NCBI GenBank assembly: GCA_021323755.1
Contig: JAJPKJ010000020.1
Location: forward strand, 41,100-105,099
Source of the DNA: Chitinophagales bacterium
GTDB lineage: Bacteria; Bacteroidota; Bacteroidia; Chitinophagales; Chitinophagaceae
DNA: 64,000 nt
Direction: 5' to 3'
The notes under the pieces were generated by a model. It worked only from the letters and a program-made list of their open reading frames with translations. It was not told the origin of the DNA and ran no database searches. Both the position numbers and the translations under genes were made by a program. Below, piece by piece: positions 1 to 10,300 of the stretch (the stretch's first letter is position 1; the number at the start of each line of letters is the position of its first letter).

Positions 1-298
1 AGAAAACATCAGTAATATCATCAGGATGGAAGCCATATTTTGCCAGTGAAGAATTCAATGTATCATCCCCATACAAATAATAATGGCTTAAAAATCGCGC
101 GTCCTGCTTATCTCCTATTCCATTATCAATTAAAATAAGATTCTTTCCATCCTCAATCAACAGGCAACGCATTGCCCAACCGCATAAATTATTTTCATCC
201 GCAGGATTAAGTTTTTGCCAAATGGATTTTGGGACGACGCCAAACATTGCGCCGCCATCCAGTTTAAAAAATCCGGTTTCGATCGTATATAATTTCAT
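1..298 (-). CDS. MBL-fold metallo-hydrolase, N-terminal part (runs off the left edge)
   Basis: The reading frame begins with ATG at 298 and stays open to base 1, giving the first 99 residues. It starts MKLYTIETGFFKLDGGAMFG and continues with a LLIEDGKNLILIDNGIGD stretch, the two opening beta-strands typical of the metallo-beta-lactamase fold. The metal-binding HxHxDH motif would lie beyond the window, so catalytic competence and substrate cannot be judged. Its ATG overlaps the TGA of the upstream MFS gene (ATGA), which suggests translational coupling in one operon. The fold call is fairly safe; any specific enzyme name would be a guess. Confidence 0.65.
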   Translation of the reverse strand, partial: MKLYTIETGFFKLDGGAMFGVVPKSIWQKLNPADENNLCGWAMRCLLIEDGKNLILIDNGIGDKQDARFLSHYYLYGDDTLNSSLAKYGFHPDDITDVF

Positions 299-1575
299 GC
301 GATTACCATTTTATTTTTCATGCGCACAAACATCAGCAAAACAAAGCCGACAATAAAATAGGTCATTAATGCAAGAACGGAATTGCGCATGCCATTTGAG
401 ATTTCAGATACAAATCCGAACGATAAGGTTCCAAGAACTGTTCCGATCTTATCGCATACATCATAAAAGCTAAAATAAGAAGCCGTGTCTTTTGTTTCGG
501 GCAAGAGCTTTGAATATGTCGAACGGGACATGGATTGAATTCCCCCCATTACCAAACCAACACAAAAAGCAAGTATATAAAATTGCATTGGCGTTGTGGT
601 GATATAGGCAAAAATGCAAATGCCGATCCATCCGATGATGGCAACGGCAAGCGTGAAAATATTATTGGTCTTTTTAGAAAGAATTGAAAAAAGATAAGCT
701 CCGAAAATGGCCACCAATTGAATGATCAGGATGGTTGCGATCAATTCGGTGGATTTCATTTTTATTTCATCGGCAGCAAAATAAGTCGCCATATACATTA
801 CCGTCTGCACCCCCATGTTATAAAAGAAAAAGCTGGCAAGATATCTTTTCAGCAAAGGATAATGACTTAACTGATTCCATACTTTTTTTAATTCATAAAA
901 ACCATTTACGAAAATGCTGTGTTCGGGATGTTGCTCGGAAGCTTTCGATGGTGGCAACACATTAAAAGTCACTTGTGCGAAGCCAGCCCACCATAGACCA
1001 ACGGAAACAAAGGAAAACCGCGCCGGCCATGATCCCCAGCCGAGGTTCAGATTATCATTGAGAATGATGACGACAAGACATAATACCATTAATATCACGC
1101 TGCCGATATAACCCAATGCATACCCTTTGGCACTTACCCGATCCTGATCTTCTTCGGCTGCAATCTCCGGCAGATAAGCATTATAAAACACGATGCTTCC
1201 GCAATAACCAATAGCAGCTATAATGGACAGCAATAATCCGAAGCCAATATTTTCTTTTGTAAAAAAGATCATAGAGATACACGCAATACAACCCAGGTAA
1301 CAAAAAAATTTCATGAATGCCTTTTTGTTTCCTTTATAATCTGCGATGGAAGAAAGTATCGGAGATAAGATAGCAATGATCAAAAAGGAAATGGAAATAG
1401 CATATGAAGCGAGTGCATTTCTCTCAATGGCCCTTCCAAACATGATGACCTGTTTGGGCGCGATAGAAGTGTAATATGCAGGGAAAACAGTGGATGCAAT
1501 GACCAGACTGTATGTGCTGTTTGCCCAATCGTACATTGCCCAACCGTTAATGACTTTTTTAGAAGCTGTTTGCAT
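295..1575 (-). CDS. MFS transporter, UMF1/Atg22-like family
   Basis: A 426-residue polytopic membrane protein with about 12 hydrophobic segments. The N-terminus (INGWAMYDWANSTYSLVI) carries the WAMYDWANS signature of the bacterial UMF1 branch of the major facilitator superfamily, related to the yeast vacuolar effluxer Atg22. The central GGIQSMSRSTYSKLLP stretch is also typical. The transported substrate is unknown for most bacterial members. It lies 50 bases downstream of uppP on the same strand and overlaps the MBL gene by 4 bases, so these are probably co-transcribed. Family confidence is high; function is only 'transporter'. Confidence 0.88.
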   Translation of the reverse strand: MQTASKKVINGWAMYDWANSTYSLVIASTVFPAYYTSIAPKQVIMFGRAIERNALASYAISISFLIIAILSPILSSIADYKGNKKAFMKFFCYLGCIACISMIFFTKENIGFGLLLSIIAAIGYCGSIVFYNAYLPEIAAEEDQDRVSAKGYALGYIGSVILMVLCLVVIILNDNLNLGWGSWPARFSFVSVGLWWAGFAQVTFNVLPPSKASEQHPEHSIFVNGFYELKKVWNQLSHYPLLKRYLASFFFYNMGVQTVMYMATYFAADEIKMKSTELIATILIIQLVAIFGAYLFSILSKKTNNIFTLAVAIIGWIGICIFAYITTTPMQFYILAFCVGLVMGGIQSMSRSTYSKLLPETKDTASYFSFYDVCDKIGTVLGTLSFGFVSEISNGMRNSVLALMTYFIVGFVLLMFVRMKNKMVIA

Positions 1576-1625
1576 CTGATCAAATAAGAATGAAAAATTT
1601 ATAATGGCCTACCTGTAGCATAATA

Positions 1626-2423
1626 TCATTGTATGACCCCTTTCCAAATCAACAATAACAAAACAATTCCGGCTACAATTCTATAGTATCCGAATAATTT
1701 GAATCCATGCTTTTGTAAAAAGCCGATGAAAAATTTTATGGCGATCATCGCAATAACAAATGCCACGATATTGCCAAGAAGCAGTGCATGAATATTAGCA
1801 TGATTGTGCAATAAATCCGGGTTGTCTTTGTAAGCCTTGTATAGTTTGTATCCCGTTGCGGCAAACATGGTCGGCACAGCAAGAAAAAACGAAAATTCAG
1901 CAGCAAGTTTGCGCGTGAGTTTTTGTTGCATGCCGCCAACGATGGAAGCGCCGCTGCGGCTTACTCCCGGAATCATCGCCAGGCATTGCCAGATGCCGAT
2001 GATAAATGCTCGGGGTGCCTTGATCTGAGACTCATGTTCAATGATCGGTTTTGAAAAAAGATTGTCCACAAAAAGTAAAATAACACCTCCAACCAATAAG
2101 CTGATGGCAACCGTTAAAGGACTTTCCAGCAATTCATCAATTTTTTTAGATAATAAAAACCCAAGAATGATGGCGGGTATAACGCCAATGATCAGCTTAA
2201 CATAGAATTGCCAGCGACTGAAATCGAAAAACTTTTTCCAATAAAGAACAACTACGGCCAGGATGGCTCCGAGCTGCACCGCCACTTCAAAGAGTTTGGT
2301 GAATTCATCTTTTTCAATGCCCATAAAACTGCTGGTGATGATAAGATGGCCGGTTGATGAAATGGGAAGAAATTCTGTCAATCCTTCTACTATAGCCAGA
2401 ATGATCGTTTGAATGCTGTTCAT
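1626..2423 (-). CDS. uppP: undecaprenyl-diphosphate phosphatase
   Basis: Integral membrane enzyme (265 aa) that dephosphorylates undecaprenyl pyrophosphate to recycle the lipid carrier for peptidoglycan and other envelope polymers. Both catalytic signatures are present: [14 protein letters not shown] at residues 13-26 and PGVSRSGAS at residues 152-160, with several hydrophobic helices between and after. Length is normal for the BacA/UppP family. It follows the ftsX and DUF3098 genes, all on the minus strand, consistent with an envelope and cell-division operon. Confidence 0.97.
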   Translation of the reverse strand: MNSIQTIILAIVEGLTEFLPISSTGHLIITSSFMGIEKDEFTKLFEVAVQLGAILAVVVLYWKKFFDFSRWQFYVKLIIGVIPAIILGFLLSKKIDELLESPLTVAISLLVGGVILLFVDNLFSKPIIEHESQIKAPRAFIIGIWQCLAMIPGVSRSGASIVGGMQQKLTRKLAAEFSFFLAVPTMFAATGYKLYKAYKDNPDLLHNHANIHALLLGNIVAFVIAMIAIKFFIGFLQKHGFKLFGYYRIVAGIVLLLLIWKGVIQ

Positions 2424-2495
2424 TCAGTTTTGGTTTGGTTAATGCGTAAAAATAATGATAATAAGGTGAAAGGCGCTGAGTTTATGACAGAAAAA

Positions 2496-2521
2496 AAGCG
2501 ATAGAGAATGCTCTATCGCTT
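2496..2521 (-). terminator. rho-independent terminator after the DUF3098 gene
   Basis: A perfect 11-bp stem (AAGCGATAGAG with CTCTATCGCTT) closes an AATG loop. Read on the minus strand it runs straight into a T-tract (the A-run at 2491-2497 on the plus strand). It lies between the DUF3098 stop and uppP, so uppP may be partly uncoupled from the upstream genes. Confidence 0.75.
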
Positions 2522-2544
2522 GTAAAAATTATTTTATCAATTCT

Positions 2545-2820
2545 TTATTCATTCTCCTTTTTCTTTTTGAACAACGCAAAGATTTCGATTCCTAAACCTG
2601 CAATTATTAAGATCGGAGCAACTGTAATGCGAGTAAAACTATACACTTCATCTTTATTGAAAACATTCGGGTCCTTGCTTTTTCCGCCACCCATTAAGAT
2701 CAATCCTAATCCAACAATGACAATTCCGATAATCATCCAGCGATAATTATCTTTTCCGAATAAAGGGGTTGTATCAAAATTTTGCTTATTGGAAGCTTTT
2801 ACTTTTTTTGTTTCTGCCAT
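2545..2820 (-). CDS. DUF3098 small membrane protein
   Basis: The likely start is the ATG at 2820 (MAETKKVKASNKQN), giving 91 residues. The open frame continues upstream to 2910, but that extension translates a repetitive intergenic stretch and lacks family resemblance. There are two hydrophobic segments, IIGIVIVGLGLILMGGG and ITVAPILIIAGLGIEIFALF, followed by a lysine-rich tail. This matches DUF3098, a Bacteroidota family habitually found next to ftsX. No biochemical function is known. A strong terminator follows directly. Confidence 0.85.
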   Translation of the reverse strand: MAETKKVKASNKQNFDTTPLFGKDNYRWMIIGIVIVGLGLILMGGGKSKDPNVFNKDEVYSFTRITVAPILIIAGLGIEIFALFKKKKENE

Positions 2821-2849
2821 GTTGCGAAAATTGAGGGGCAAATATAGGG

Positions 2850-2960
2850 AAAAGTCGGCAGTCAGAAAGTCCGATATCGGATATAGGATGCCGGGCGCAG
2901 AGATCGCCATCTCCCATTAACAATAAACCATTTGGACCGCCGACCTCCGGTATCCGATCT
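2850..2960. repeat. degenerate intergenic repeat words between ftsX and DUF3098
   Basis: GTCGGCAGTC on the left recurs inverted as GACCGCCGAC (one mismatch), and ATCGGATA..CCGG at 2876-2894 recurs inverted as CCGGTATCCGAT at 2947-2958. The stretch looks like decayed copies of short TCCGA/CGGA-rich words rather than coding sequence. No function is evident. Confidence 0.4.
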
Positions 2961-2962
2961 CA

Positions 2963-3835
2963 TCAATACAGATCATCCAGTTTCATCTTCAAATACTTGA
3001 TGACACTGCGATGAGTGCTGCCCAGTGAGATCAATACGCCCAACAATATCATCGCAAAAAATAATGAGCCCAATAAAGTATAATCTCGTAAAGCGCGGAT
3101 TTCAGGGATCCATCTCTCCGTTAATAAAATGATGGCGAGAATTCCGGCAACGGCGATCAATCCGCTTATTAATCCGTTGATGAGTGCGCGAATATCCATT
3201 GGTTTTGCAATGAACCATCGCGTGGCACCCACCATTTGCATGGTCTTAATGATAAAACGGTTACTGAACATCGCCAGACGAATGGTATTATCAATTAGAA
3301 AAATGACCAGGACAGATGTGAGTATGGCAACGATCAGCAGGGCCAGACTTATTTTGCTTATATTATTATTGAGGTTCATCACGAGCGATTTGTTATAATG
3401 CACATCGCTCACATTAATGTTTTGAGAAAGATCGGCCTGAATTTTTGCCAGAGAATCAACCGAAGCATAATCGCTTTTTATTTTAAAATTGATGCTTGCC
3501 GGCAACGGGTTCTTATCCAATACAGAGGCCCAGTCAGTATTACCATCTTGCAAGTATCTTTTTTTGGCGATGTCTTTTGTTATGTATTCGTAGCTTTTGA
3601 TGTAAGGCTGTGAGGCAACATATTGAACCAGCGCGGCGCTGTCTTTTGCGCTGATGTTCTCGCGGACATAAACCTGCACTTCAATATTTTCACGAAAGGT
3701 TTGCCCGAGTTTATTGGCATTGATAACTATCCAGCCAAGCATACCCAAAAAAAACAACACCAGGGAAACGCCGAGGATAACCATAAAATAAGATGGTTTG
3801 GAGCGTTTTGCAGAACCTTTGCCAAATTGAGCCAT
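2963..3835 (-). CDS. ftsX: cell division ABC-transporter permease FtsX
   Basis: 290 residues with the FtsX layout: a short cytoplasmic N-terminus, one transmembrane helix (about residues 17-37), a periplasmic domain of about 120 residues, then three C-terminal transmembrane helices (FtsX/MacB permease domain). With FtsE it couples septal ATPase activity to peptidoglycan hydrolase activation. ftsE is not in this window, which is common in Bacteroidota. A minus-strand -7 element, TATTTTTG, lies at 3883-3876 upstream. DUF3098 and uppP follow downstream. Confidence 0.93.
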   Translation of the reverse strand: MAQFGKGSAKRSKPSYFMVILGVSLVLFFLGMLGWIVINANKLGQTFRENIEVQVYVRENISAKDSAALVQYVASQPYIKSYEYITKDIAKKRYLQDGNTDWASVLDKNPLPASINFKIKSDYASVDSLAKIQADLSQNINVSDVHYNKSLVMNLNNNISKISLALLIVAILTSVLVIFLIDNTIRLAMFSNRFIIKTMQMVGATRWFIAKPMDIRALINGLISGLIAVAGILAIILLTERWIPEIRALRDYTLLGSLFFAMILLGVLISLGSTHRSVIKYLKMKLDDLY

Positions 3836-4146
3836 GATGAAAAAACTTTTTTGCGTTAGTGAGAATAGTAATGCGCAAAAATAACAGATTTAGCAGCACA
3901 ATCCGTAATTTTGTTGCCTTCTAAAACGAGACAGAGATTGCATTATTTTGGAACACAAAGGCTTTAACTTTTTCCCAACTTTTTGCGTTCGCAGGTTACC
4001 GCTCAATAGTTAACTGTTGATGAATGCGAGCCAAAGATGTTAAGAAGCGTACCGATGCTGGCAAAAAATAAATAAATAGAGAATGTCTCAATTGCTCAAT
4101 GAGAGGGTTGGGCAATTTAGAAATTGAGTAATTAAAAATATTGTTT
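3836..4146. other. intergenic region between divergent ftsX and leuS
   Basis: No coding potential or tRNA was seen. On the minus strand a TATTTTTG -7-like element (3876-3883) fits ftsX. On the plus strand TAATTTTG (3906-3913) could serve leuS. A pair of overlapping inverted repeats lies just before the leuS start and is listed separately. Confidence 0.5.
4087..4128 (+). promoter_or_regulatory. alternative hairpins in the leuS leader
   Basis: CTCAATT (4087-4093) is exactly complementary to AATTGAG (4122-4128). ATTGC (4091-4095) can instead pair with GCAAT (4112-4116). The two stems share bases and exclude each other. They end about 20 nt before the start codon, where a switch in folding could affect initiation. 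This rests only on base pairing. Confidence 0.25.
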
Positions 4147-7100
4147 GTGGAATATAATTTCAGAAAGATTGAAGAGCATTGGCAGAATGAATGGAAAAAG
4201 AATGATGTTTATAAAGTAAGTAATGATTCTCCGAAGCCAAAGTATTACGTGCTGGATATGTTCCCGTATCCTAGTGGCGCGGGTTTGCATGTTGGGCATC
4301 CGCTCGGATATATTGCCAGCGATATTTTTGCACGATACAAGAGATTAAAAGGATTTAATGTTTTGCATCCCATGGGTTATGATGCCTTTGGCTTGCCTGC
4401 GGAGCAGTATGCCATTGAGCATGGGATACACCCTGCAGTAAGTACGGCAGTTAATATTGAAAACTTTCGCGCGCAGTTGGATAAAATTGGTTTTTGTTTT
4501 GACTGGAGCCGTGAAGTGAACACGAGCAAACCTGAATATTATAAATGGACACAGTGGATTTTTTTGAAGCTGTTCAAAAGTTTTTACAACCGCAAAAGCC
4601 AAAAAGCGGAAAGTATTGAATCGTTAATAAAAATTTTTGAACAGGAAGGAAACATAAATCATCCCTTCCCGGTTGCTGGTTTCCAGCTGCCTGTTACCGG
4701 CATAGGGCATGAATCTTCGAGCAACGAGTTCACGTCCCAACAATGGAACAAGTTTGACGAATTCACACAACAAACAATTCTCATGGAATATCGCCTCGCA
4801 TACTGTGGTTATGGTGAGGTGAATTGGTGCGAAGCATTAGGAACTGTTTTGGCAAACGATGAAGTGATCAACGGGGTGAGCGAACGTGGCGGGTATCCGG
4901 TGGTGAAGAAAAAATTGCGCCAGTGGTACTTACGCATTACTGAATATGCAGACAGGTTACTCGAGGGACTGCAGCATGTCGATTTCAGCGATGCAATGAA
5001 AGAAATGCAGAGCAACTGGATTGGAAAAAGTTATGGGGCAGAGATCAGCTTTGAGATACAGGATACAAAAAACAAGAATAAAAACCTCGGAAACGAGATT
5101 GCGAATTCCGAAGCACGTATCCCGAATCTCATCGTTTACACCACCCGCCCTGATACCATCTTCGGCGTAGACTTTATGGTAATTGCTCCCGAGCATGAAT
5201 TGATAGGAAGAATAACTTCCCGAGAGCAACAGACAGTGGTTGAGGAATATATCGCTTATGTAAAAAGCCGCAGTGACCGCGAAAGACAGGCTGAGAAAAA
5301 GATCAGCGGCGTCTTTACCGGCACTTATGCAATCAATCCCTTTAATAAAAGAGAGATCCCGATTTGGATCAGTGAATATGTGCTGGCTGGCTATGGGACC
5401 GGCGCAATAATGGCTGTCCCTTGCGGAGATGAACGTGATTTTAAATTTGCGAAGCATTTTAATATTCCCATCACCAATATTATTGGTGAATATTTTAGTG
5501 GAGAAGAAGCGAATGCAACCAAAGATGCAATATTGACCAACAGCGATTTTTTGAATGGCGTCGTGATGCGTGATGCGATCGGGATCGTCAATAATAAAAT
5601 AGAAGAACTTGGCATTGGAAAAAAGAAAGTGAATTACAAAATGCGTGATGCTGCTTTTAGCCGCCAGCGCTATTGGGGCGAGCCGTTCCCGATCAAATGG
5701 ACTAACGGCATTGCCTATCCGTTAAATGAAAATGAACTGCCATTAGAATTGCCGCATGTTGACAGTTATAAACCCGGACCGGAAGGCGAAGGTCCATTGG
5801 CAAATATTCCTTCATGGACTGAACAACACTTAGAAACCAACACGATGCCCGGTTATGCCGGAAGCAGTTGGTATTTTTTGCGATACATGGATCCGCATAA
5901 TGATGCTGAATTTTGCAGCAGAAAAGCAAGTGATTACTGGGGACAGGTTGATCTTTATATCGGCGGAACAGAACATGCAGTTGGGCATTTATTATATAGC
6001 CGAATGTGGACGAAAGGCTTGTACGACTTAGGGTTGATCGGACATGACGAGCCGTATAGAAAATTGGTCAACCAGGGCATGATACAAGGAAGCAGCAGGT
6101 TTGTTTACAGATTGAATGAATGCACTTTTTCGATCAATGGACAATCTGGAGATGCCAAAGATCTACCTCAAATATTTATTTCGAAAAGTATTTTTGATGG
6201 TTTAAATGAAAACAAAACAGGATTGATCGATGAGATAAGCACTGCATCCACAAAAGCGTTAGAAATCGAATTCCGTAAAGAGAACATAATTTTTGAATTC
6301 AAAAAAAGCATACCCATTCATGTTGATGTAAATATTGTAGATGGAGTTGAGCTAGATATCGATGCTTTTAGAAATTCAAGAATTGAATATGCAAACTCAA
6401 TTTTCATTTTTGATAATTTCACTTTTTCGACAAAAGATCTGCAAGCCCAAGTAGAAGGAAAATACATCTGCGGAACTGAAGTGGAAAAGATGAGTAAAAG
6501 ATATTTCAACACTGTTAATCCAAACGATCTGTGTGAGCGATATGGCGCTGATACGTTCCGCATGTATGAAATGTTCCTTGGCCCGGTGGAACAAAGCAAA
6601 CCCTGGGACACAAAAGGAATTGAAGGAGTGCATCGGTTCTTAAAAAAATTATGGCGCCTGTTTTATGATGAAGTGAAAGGAAAAGTCTGGAATGAACAAA
6701 AAGCAAACGATTCAGAATTAAAAGTGCTGCATAAAGCAATTAAGAAAATAGAAGAAGATACAGAGCGTTTTTCCTTTAACACGGGGGTGAGCGCAGCCAT
6801 GATCGCTGTTAATGAACTCAGTGACCTGAAATGCAATAAAAAAGAGATTCTTGAACGGCTATTGATCTTGCTCACTCCTTACGCGCCCCATATCTGCGAA
6901 GAGTTATGGCATTTGACCGGAAATCAAGCAACAATACTTGATGCAGCTTATCCAAAGGCCGAAGAAAAATATCTGATCGAATCCACTAAAAATTATCCCA
7001 TCGCCATTAATGGCAAAACCAGAGCAGAATTGAATATTTCCCTTGATGCAACCCAGCAAGAGGTTGAACAAATTGTGCTCTCCAATGAAACAATCAAAAA

Positions 7101-7170
7101 ATGGCTAGATGGAAAGCAACCCAAAAAGATCATCTATGTGAAAAACAAGATGATCAATGTGGTGATATGA
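4147..7170 (+). CDS. leuS: leucine--tRNA ligase
   Basis: Class I aminoacyl-tRNA synthetase that charges tRNA-Leu. I chose the GTG at 4147 because it gives MEYNFRKIEEHW, the usual family N-terminus; a TTG two codons upstream is also possible. HVGH (residues 48-51) and KMSKR (781-785) are the ATP-binding signatures, and TTRPDTIFG (from residue 332) marks the CP1 editing domain that hydrolyses mischarged tRNA. The protein is about 1007 residues, longer than E. coli LeuRS. Extra sequence lies around residues 150-220 and in the leucine-specific region before KMSKR, an arrangement I recognise from Bacteroidota enzymes. No ATG start is available at this position. Confidence 0.97.
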   Translation: MEYNFRKIEEHWQNEWKKNDVYKVSNDSPKPKYYVLDMFPYPSGAGLHVGHPLGYIASDIFARYKRLKGFNVLHPMGYDAFGLPAEQYAIEHGIHPAVSTAVNIENFRAQLDKIGFCFDWSREVNTSKPEYYKWTQWIFLKLFKSFYNRKSQKAESIESLIKIFEQEGNINHPFPVAGFQLPVTGIGHESSSNEFTSQQWNKFDEFTQQTILMEYRLAYCGYGEVNWCEALGTVLANDEVINGVSERGGYPVVKKKLRQWYLRITEYADRLLEGLQHVDFSDAMKEMQSNWIGKSYGAEISFEIQDTKNKNKNLGNEIANSEARIPNLIVYTTRPDTIFGVDFMVIAPEHELIGRITSREQQTVVEEYIAYVKSRSDRERQAEKKISGVFTGTYAINPFNKREIPIWISEYVLAGYGTGAIMAVPCGDERDFKFAKHFNIPITNIIGEYFSGEEANATKDAILTNSDFLNGVVMRDAIGIVNNKIEELGIGKKKVNYKMRDAAFSRQRYWGEPFPIKWTNGIAYPLNENELPLELPHVDSYKPGPEGEGPLANIPSWTEQHLETNTMPGYAGSSWYFLRYMDPHNDAEFCSRKASDYWGQVDLYIGGTEHAVGHLLYSRMWTKGLYDLGLIGHDEPYRKLVNQGMIQGSSRFVYRLNECTFSINGQSGDAKDLPQIFISKSIFDGLNENKTGLIDEISTASTKALEIEFRKENIIFEFKKSIPIHVDVNIVDGVELDIDAFRNSRIEYANSIFIFDNFTFSTKDLQAQVEGKYICGTEVEKMSKRYFNTVNPNDLCERYGADTFRMYEMFLGPVEQSKPWDTKGIEGVHRFLKKLWRLFYDEVKGKVWNEQKANDSELKVLHKAIKKIEEDTERFSFNTGVSAAMIAVNELSDLKCNKKEILERLLILLTPYAPHICEELWHLTGNQATILDAAYPKAEEKYLIESTKNYPIAINGKTRAELNISLDATQQEVEQIVLSNETIKKWLDGKQPKKIIYVKNKMINVVI

Positions 7171-7304
7171 GTAGCGCTTTGAGTCAGTAGCCACAGGCAG
7201 TAAGGATCGCCCACTGTCCAGAGCTCAAGCTCGCCGTTTTCTTGGATGAATGGTTTTATCATTATTATTTTCATTTGTACTTTCATTTCCCAAAAACAAA
7301 AACG

Positions 7305-10300
7305 ATGAGAATATTCTTGATTGCTGCATTTTTTCTTTTTTCATTTTCCTTGTCAGCCCAAAACAGCGAAGCGTATTTCCTTTCCAATCCCTGCCTCACC
7401 CCTGATGGGCAATATGTCATTTTCAGTTTTGAAGGCGATTTGTGGAAAGCCGACATAAAAACCGGCACTGCTTTGCGTATTACGGCCATGCAGGGTTATG
7501 AAACAAGTCCACGGGTCTCGCCGGATGGAAAATGGATTGCCTTTACTGGCCGCCAATATGGTAACGGTGATGTATATGTGATGTCGATCAATGGTGGCGA
7601 TATTAAACAGATCACCTTTCACAGCAGCAATGATGAAGTGAATTCATGGAGTTGGGACTCGAAATATATTTATTTTACTTCTAACCGGATGGGGCAGCAA
7701 TCGGGTTTTAAAGTGAGTATCAATGGAGGAACGCCGCAGCGTGTTTTCGGAAATTATTTTTTCCTCTACGATCACAATCTATTCGAACACCCGACAAGTG
7801 GTGAGCTATTTTTTAATGACACCTGGGAAAGCAGCAACCAGGTTCAGCGAAAACATTATAAAGGTCCGTTCAACCCCGATATTCAATCCTATAACCTAAA
7901 AACAAAACAGTACAAACGTTACACCGATTATATCGGGAAAGATTTTGGCGCAACGCTCGATAAGAATGGAAATATTTATTTTATCTCTGACGAAGCAAAT
8001 GGTGAATATAATTTGTACACTTTTGATAATGGGAAAAAGACGGAGCTTACGGATTTTAATAGTTCAATAAAAAATGCAATCGTCAATGCAAACGGCGGCA
8101 AAGTAGTTTTTGAAAAAGGTTATCAATTATACCTGTACGACGTTGCTGCAAAAAAATCGGAGAAGCTTAATATTTTTATTACCCGCAATGATGTTCTGCC
8201 AAAAGAAAAAGACTTTGATGTCAAAAGCAATATTTCCAATTTTGATGTTTCCCCGGATGGTAAAAAAATTGCCTTCACCTCGCGCGGCGAATTATTTGTA
8301 AGTGATATTGAAGGAAAATTTGTTGAGCAAATAAAAAAAGGGACTGCAGAAAGGGCGCGCGAAGTCAAATGGCTGAGTGACAATAAAACATTATTGTTCA
8401 ACCAAACAGTTGACGGATATTTAAACTGGTTCACCATCGCCGCCGATCAAAGTGCTCCGTTAAAACAACTTACCAAAGACCAGCGTGATGATCGTTCCCT
8501 TGTTTTTAACAAGGAAAAAACCAAAGCAGTCTATTTGAGCGGGCGCGATGAAGTGCGCATCATGGATCTGAAGACCTTTGAAAGCAAAACTGTTGTAACT
8601 GATGAGGTATGGGCGTTCGAGGGTTCAGACCCGGTTTTTTCTCCCAACAGCGAATACATTTGCTTTACTGCTTTCAGAAATTTTGAGCAGGATATTTTTG
8701 TTCATAATCTCAATACAAACAAGACGATCAATCTTACCAACACCGGCATTACAGAATCCAGCCCGGTCTGGTCCCCGGATGGAAAATATATTTATTTTGA
8801 ATCATCACGATTAAAGCCTTCTTATCCATTTGGATTGCAGGACCCACATGTGTATAGATTGCCGCTGGAAAAATTTTCTGACCCTTTTATTTCTGACAAA
8901 TACAGTGAATTATTCAAATCTGAGAAAAAAGACTCGGCAAAAAAAGATACAGTTGTGCACCCCATCATGATTGACGCAAATAATATTATGGAAAGAATTG
9001 AGCAGATCAGTCCGTCATTTGGTTCACAGTATTTATTAACGGTACTCCAAAAAGGAGATAAAACAACTGTTCTTTACAGCAGCAATCACGACCAGGGAAA
9101 ATTTTCATTATGGAAAACAACCCTTGAGCCTTTTGAGCAAAACAAAACAGAAAAGATAAATGGTGCCGAATCTGGCGGTTTTGGTTTTTCCGCAAGCGGA
9201 GATAAATATTTTCTGTTAACAAATGGGAATATTTTTAAATTGAATCTTGATGGCAACAAAACGGATATCATAAATATCAGTCACACATTCCGAAAAAATC
9301 TTTCCGGGGAGTTTAAACAAATGTTTTACGAAGCCTGGGCCCAACTGGATGAAAATTATTACGATGAAAAATTTCACGGTATCGACTGGAAAAAAACACG
9401 GGATCATTACAGCCAGTTTCTCCCCTATATCAATACAAGAGCAGACCTGCGCGTATTGCTCAACGATATGGTTGGCGAACTCAATTCCTCGCACCAGGGA
9501 TTTTTCAGTAATGGCGATGAGGAATCCATAAAACTTTCTAACCGCACGATGGAAACAGGAATTCTGTTTGAAGACAATGATCCTTACAAGGTAAAATATG
9601 TTGTGAAAAGATCGGCAGCTGATAAAGCAGGGATCAATGTTCAGGCAGGAGATGAATTAATCAAAGTAAATGATGTTGACGTCGACAAAACCGTTGACAG
9701 GAGTTTTTATTTTACGCAACCATCTTTAGACCAGGAGCTGAAATTAACGTTTGCGCATAGTGGAAAACAATACGACGTGAAACTTCATCCCGAAAGCAGT
9801 TTGTTTGGAGATCTATATGAGGAGTGGATCGATAATAATCACAAACGTGTTGATGAACGCAGCAATAATAAGATCGCATACGCCTGTATGAAAAATATGG
9901 GTGAGGGTGAATTGGATCAATTCATCATTCACATGACGGAAGAGTTGAATAATAAACAAGGGTTGATCCTCGATCTTCGCTATAACACCGGCGGGAATGT
10001 GCACGATGAAGTGTTGAAGTTTTTATCACAACGTTCTTATCTGCAATGGAAATATCGCGAAGGCAAACTCGCACCTCAGTCAAATTTTTCTCCTAGCGAT
10101 AAGCCAATTGTTTTGTTGGTTAATGAACAGAGTTTGAGTGATGCGGAAATGACAACGACGGGTTTTAAGGCGCTGAAATTGGGAAAGATAATCGGCAACG
10201 AAACCTATCATTGGATAATATTCACCAGTGGTGCGGGTTTGGTTGATGGTTCGTTTGTTCGTTTGCCCTCATGGGGTTGTTTCACCCTTGACGGAAAAGA

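Noticed and set aside
735..1111. Plus-strand frames inside the MFS transporter gene
   Set aside because: Antisense shadows without start context or family resemblance.
2821..2910. 30-residue N-terminal extension of the DUF3098 protein
   Set aside because: It translates the degenerate intergenic repeat and lacks family similarity; the ATG at 2820 gives the expected product.
3900..4140. Possible T-box or tRNA upstream of leuS
   Set aside because: No specifier loop, T-box consensus, or cloverleaf with a TTCGA arm was found.
7242..7304. In-frame upstream start for the tricorn-like peptidase
   Set aside because: It adds a His/Tyr-rich stretch before an otherwise perfect signal peptide.
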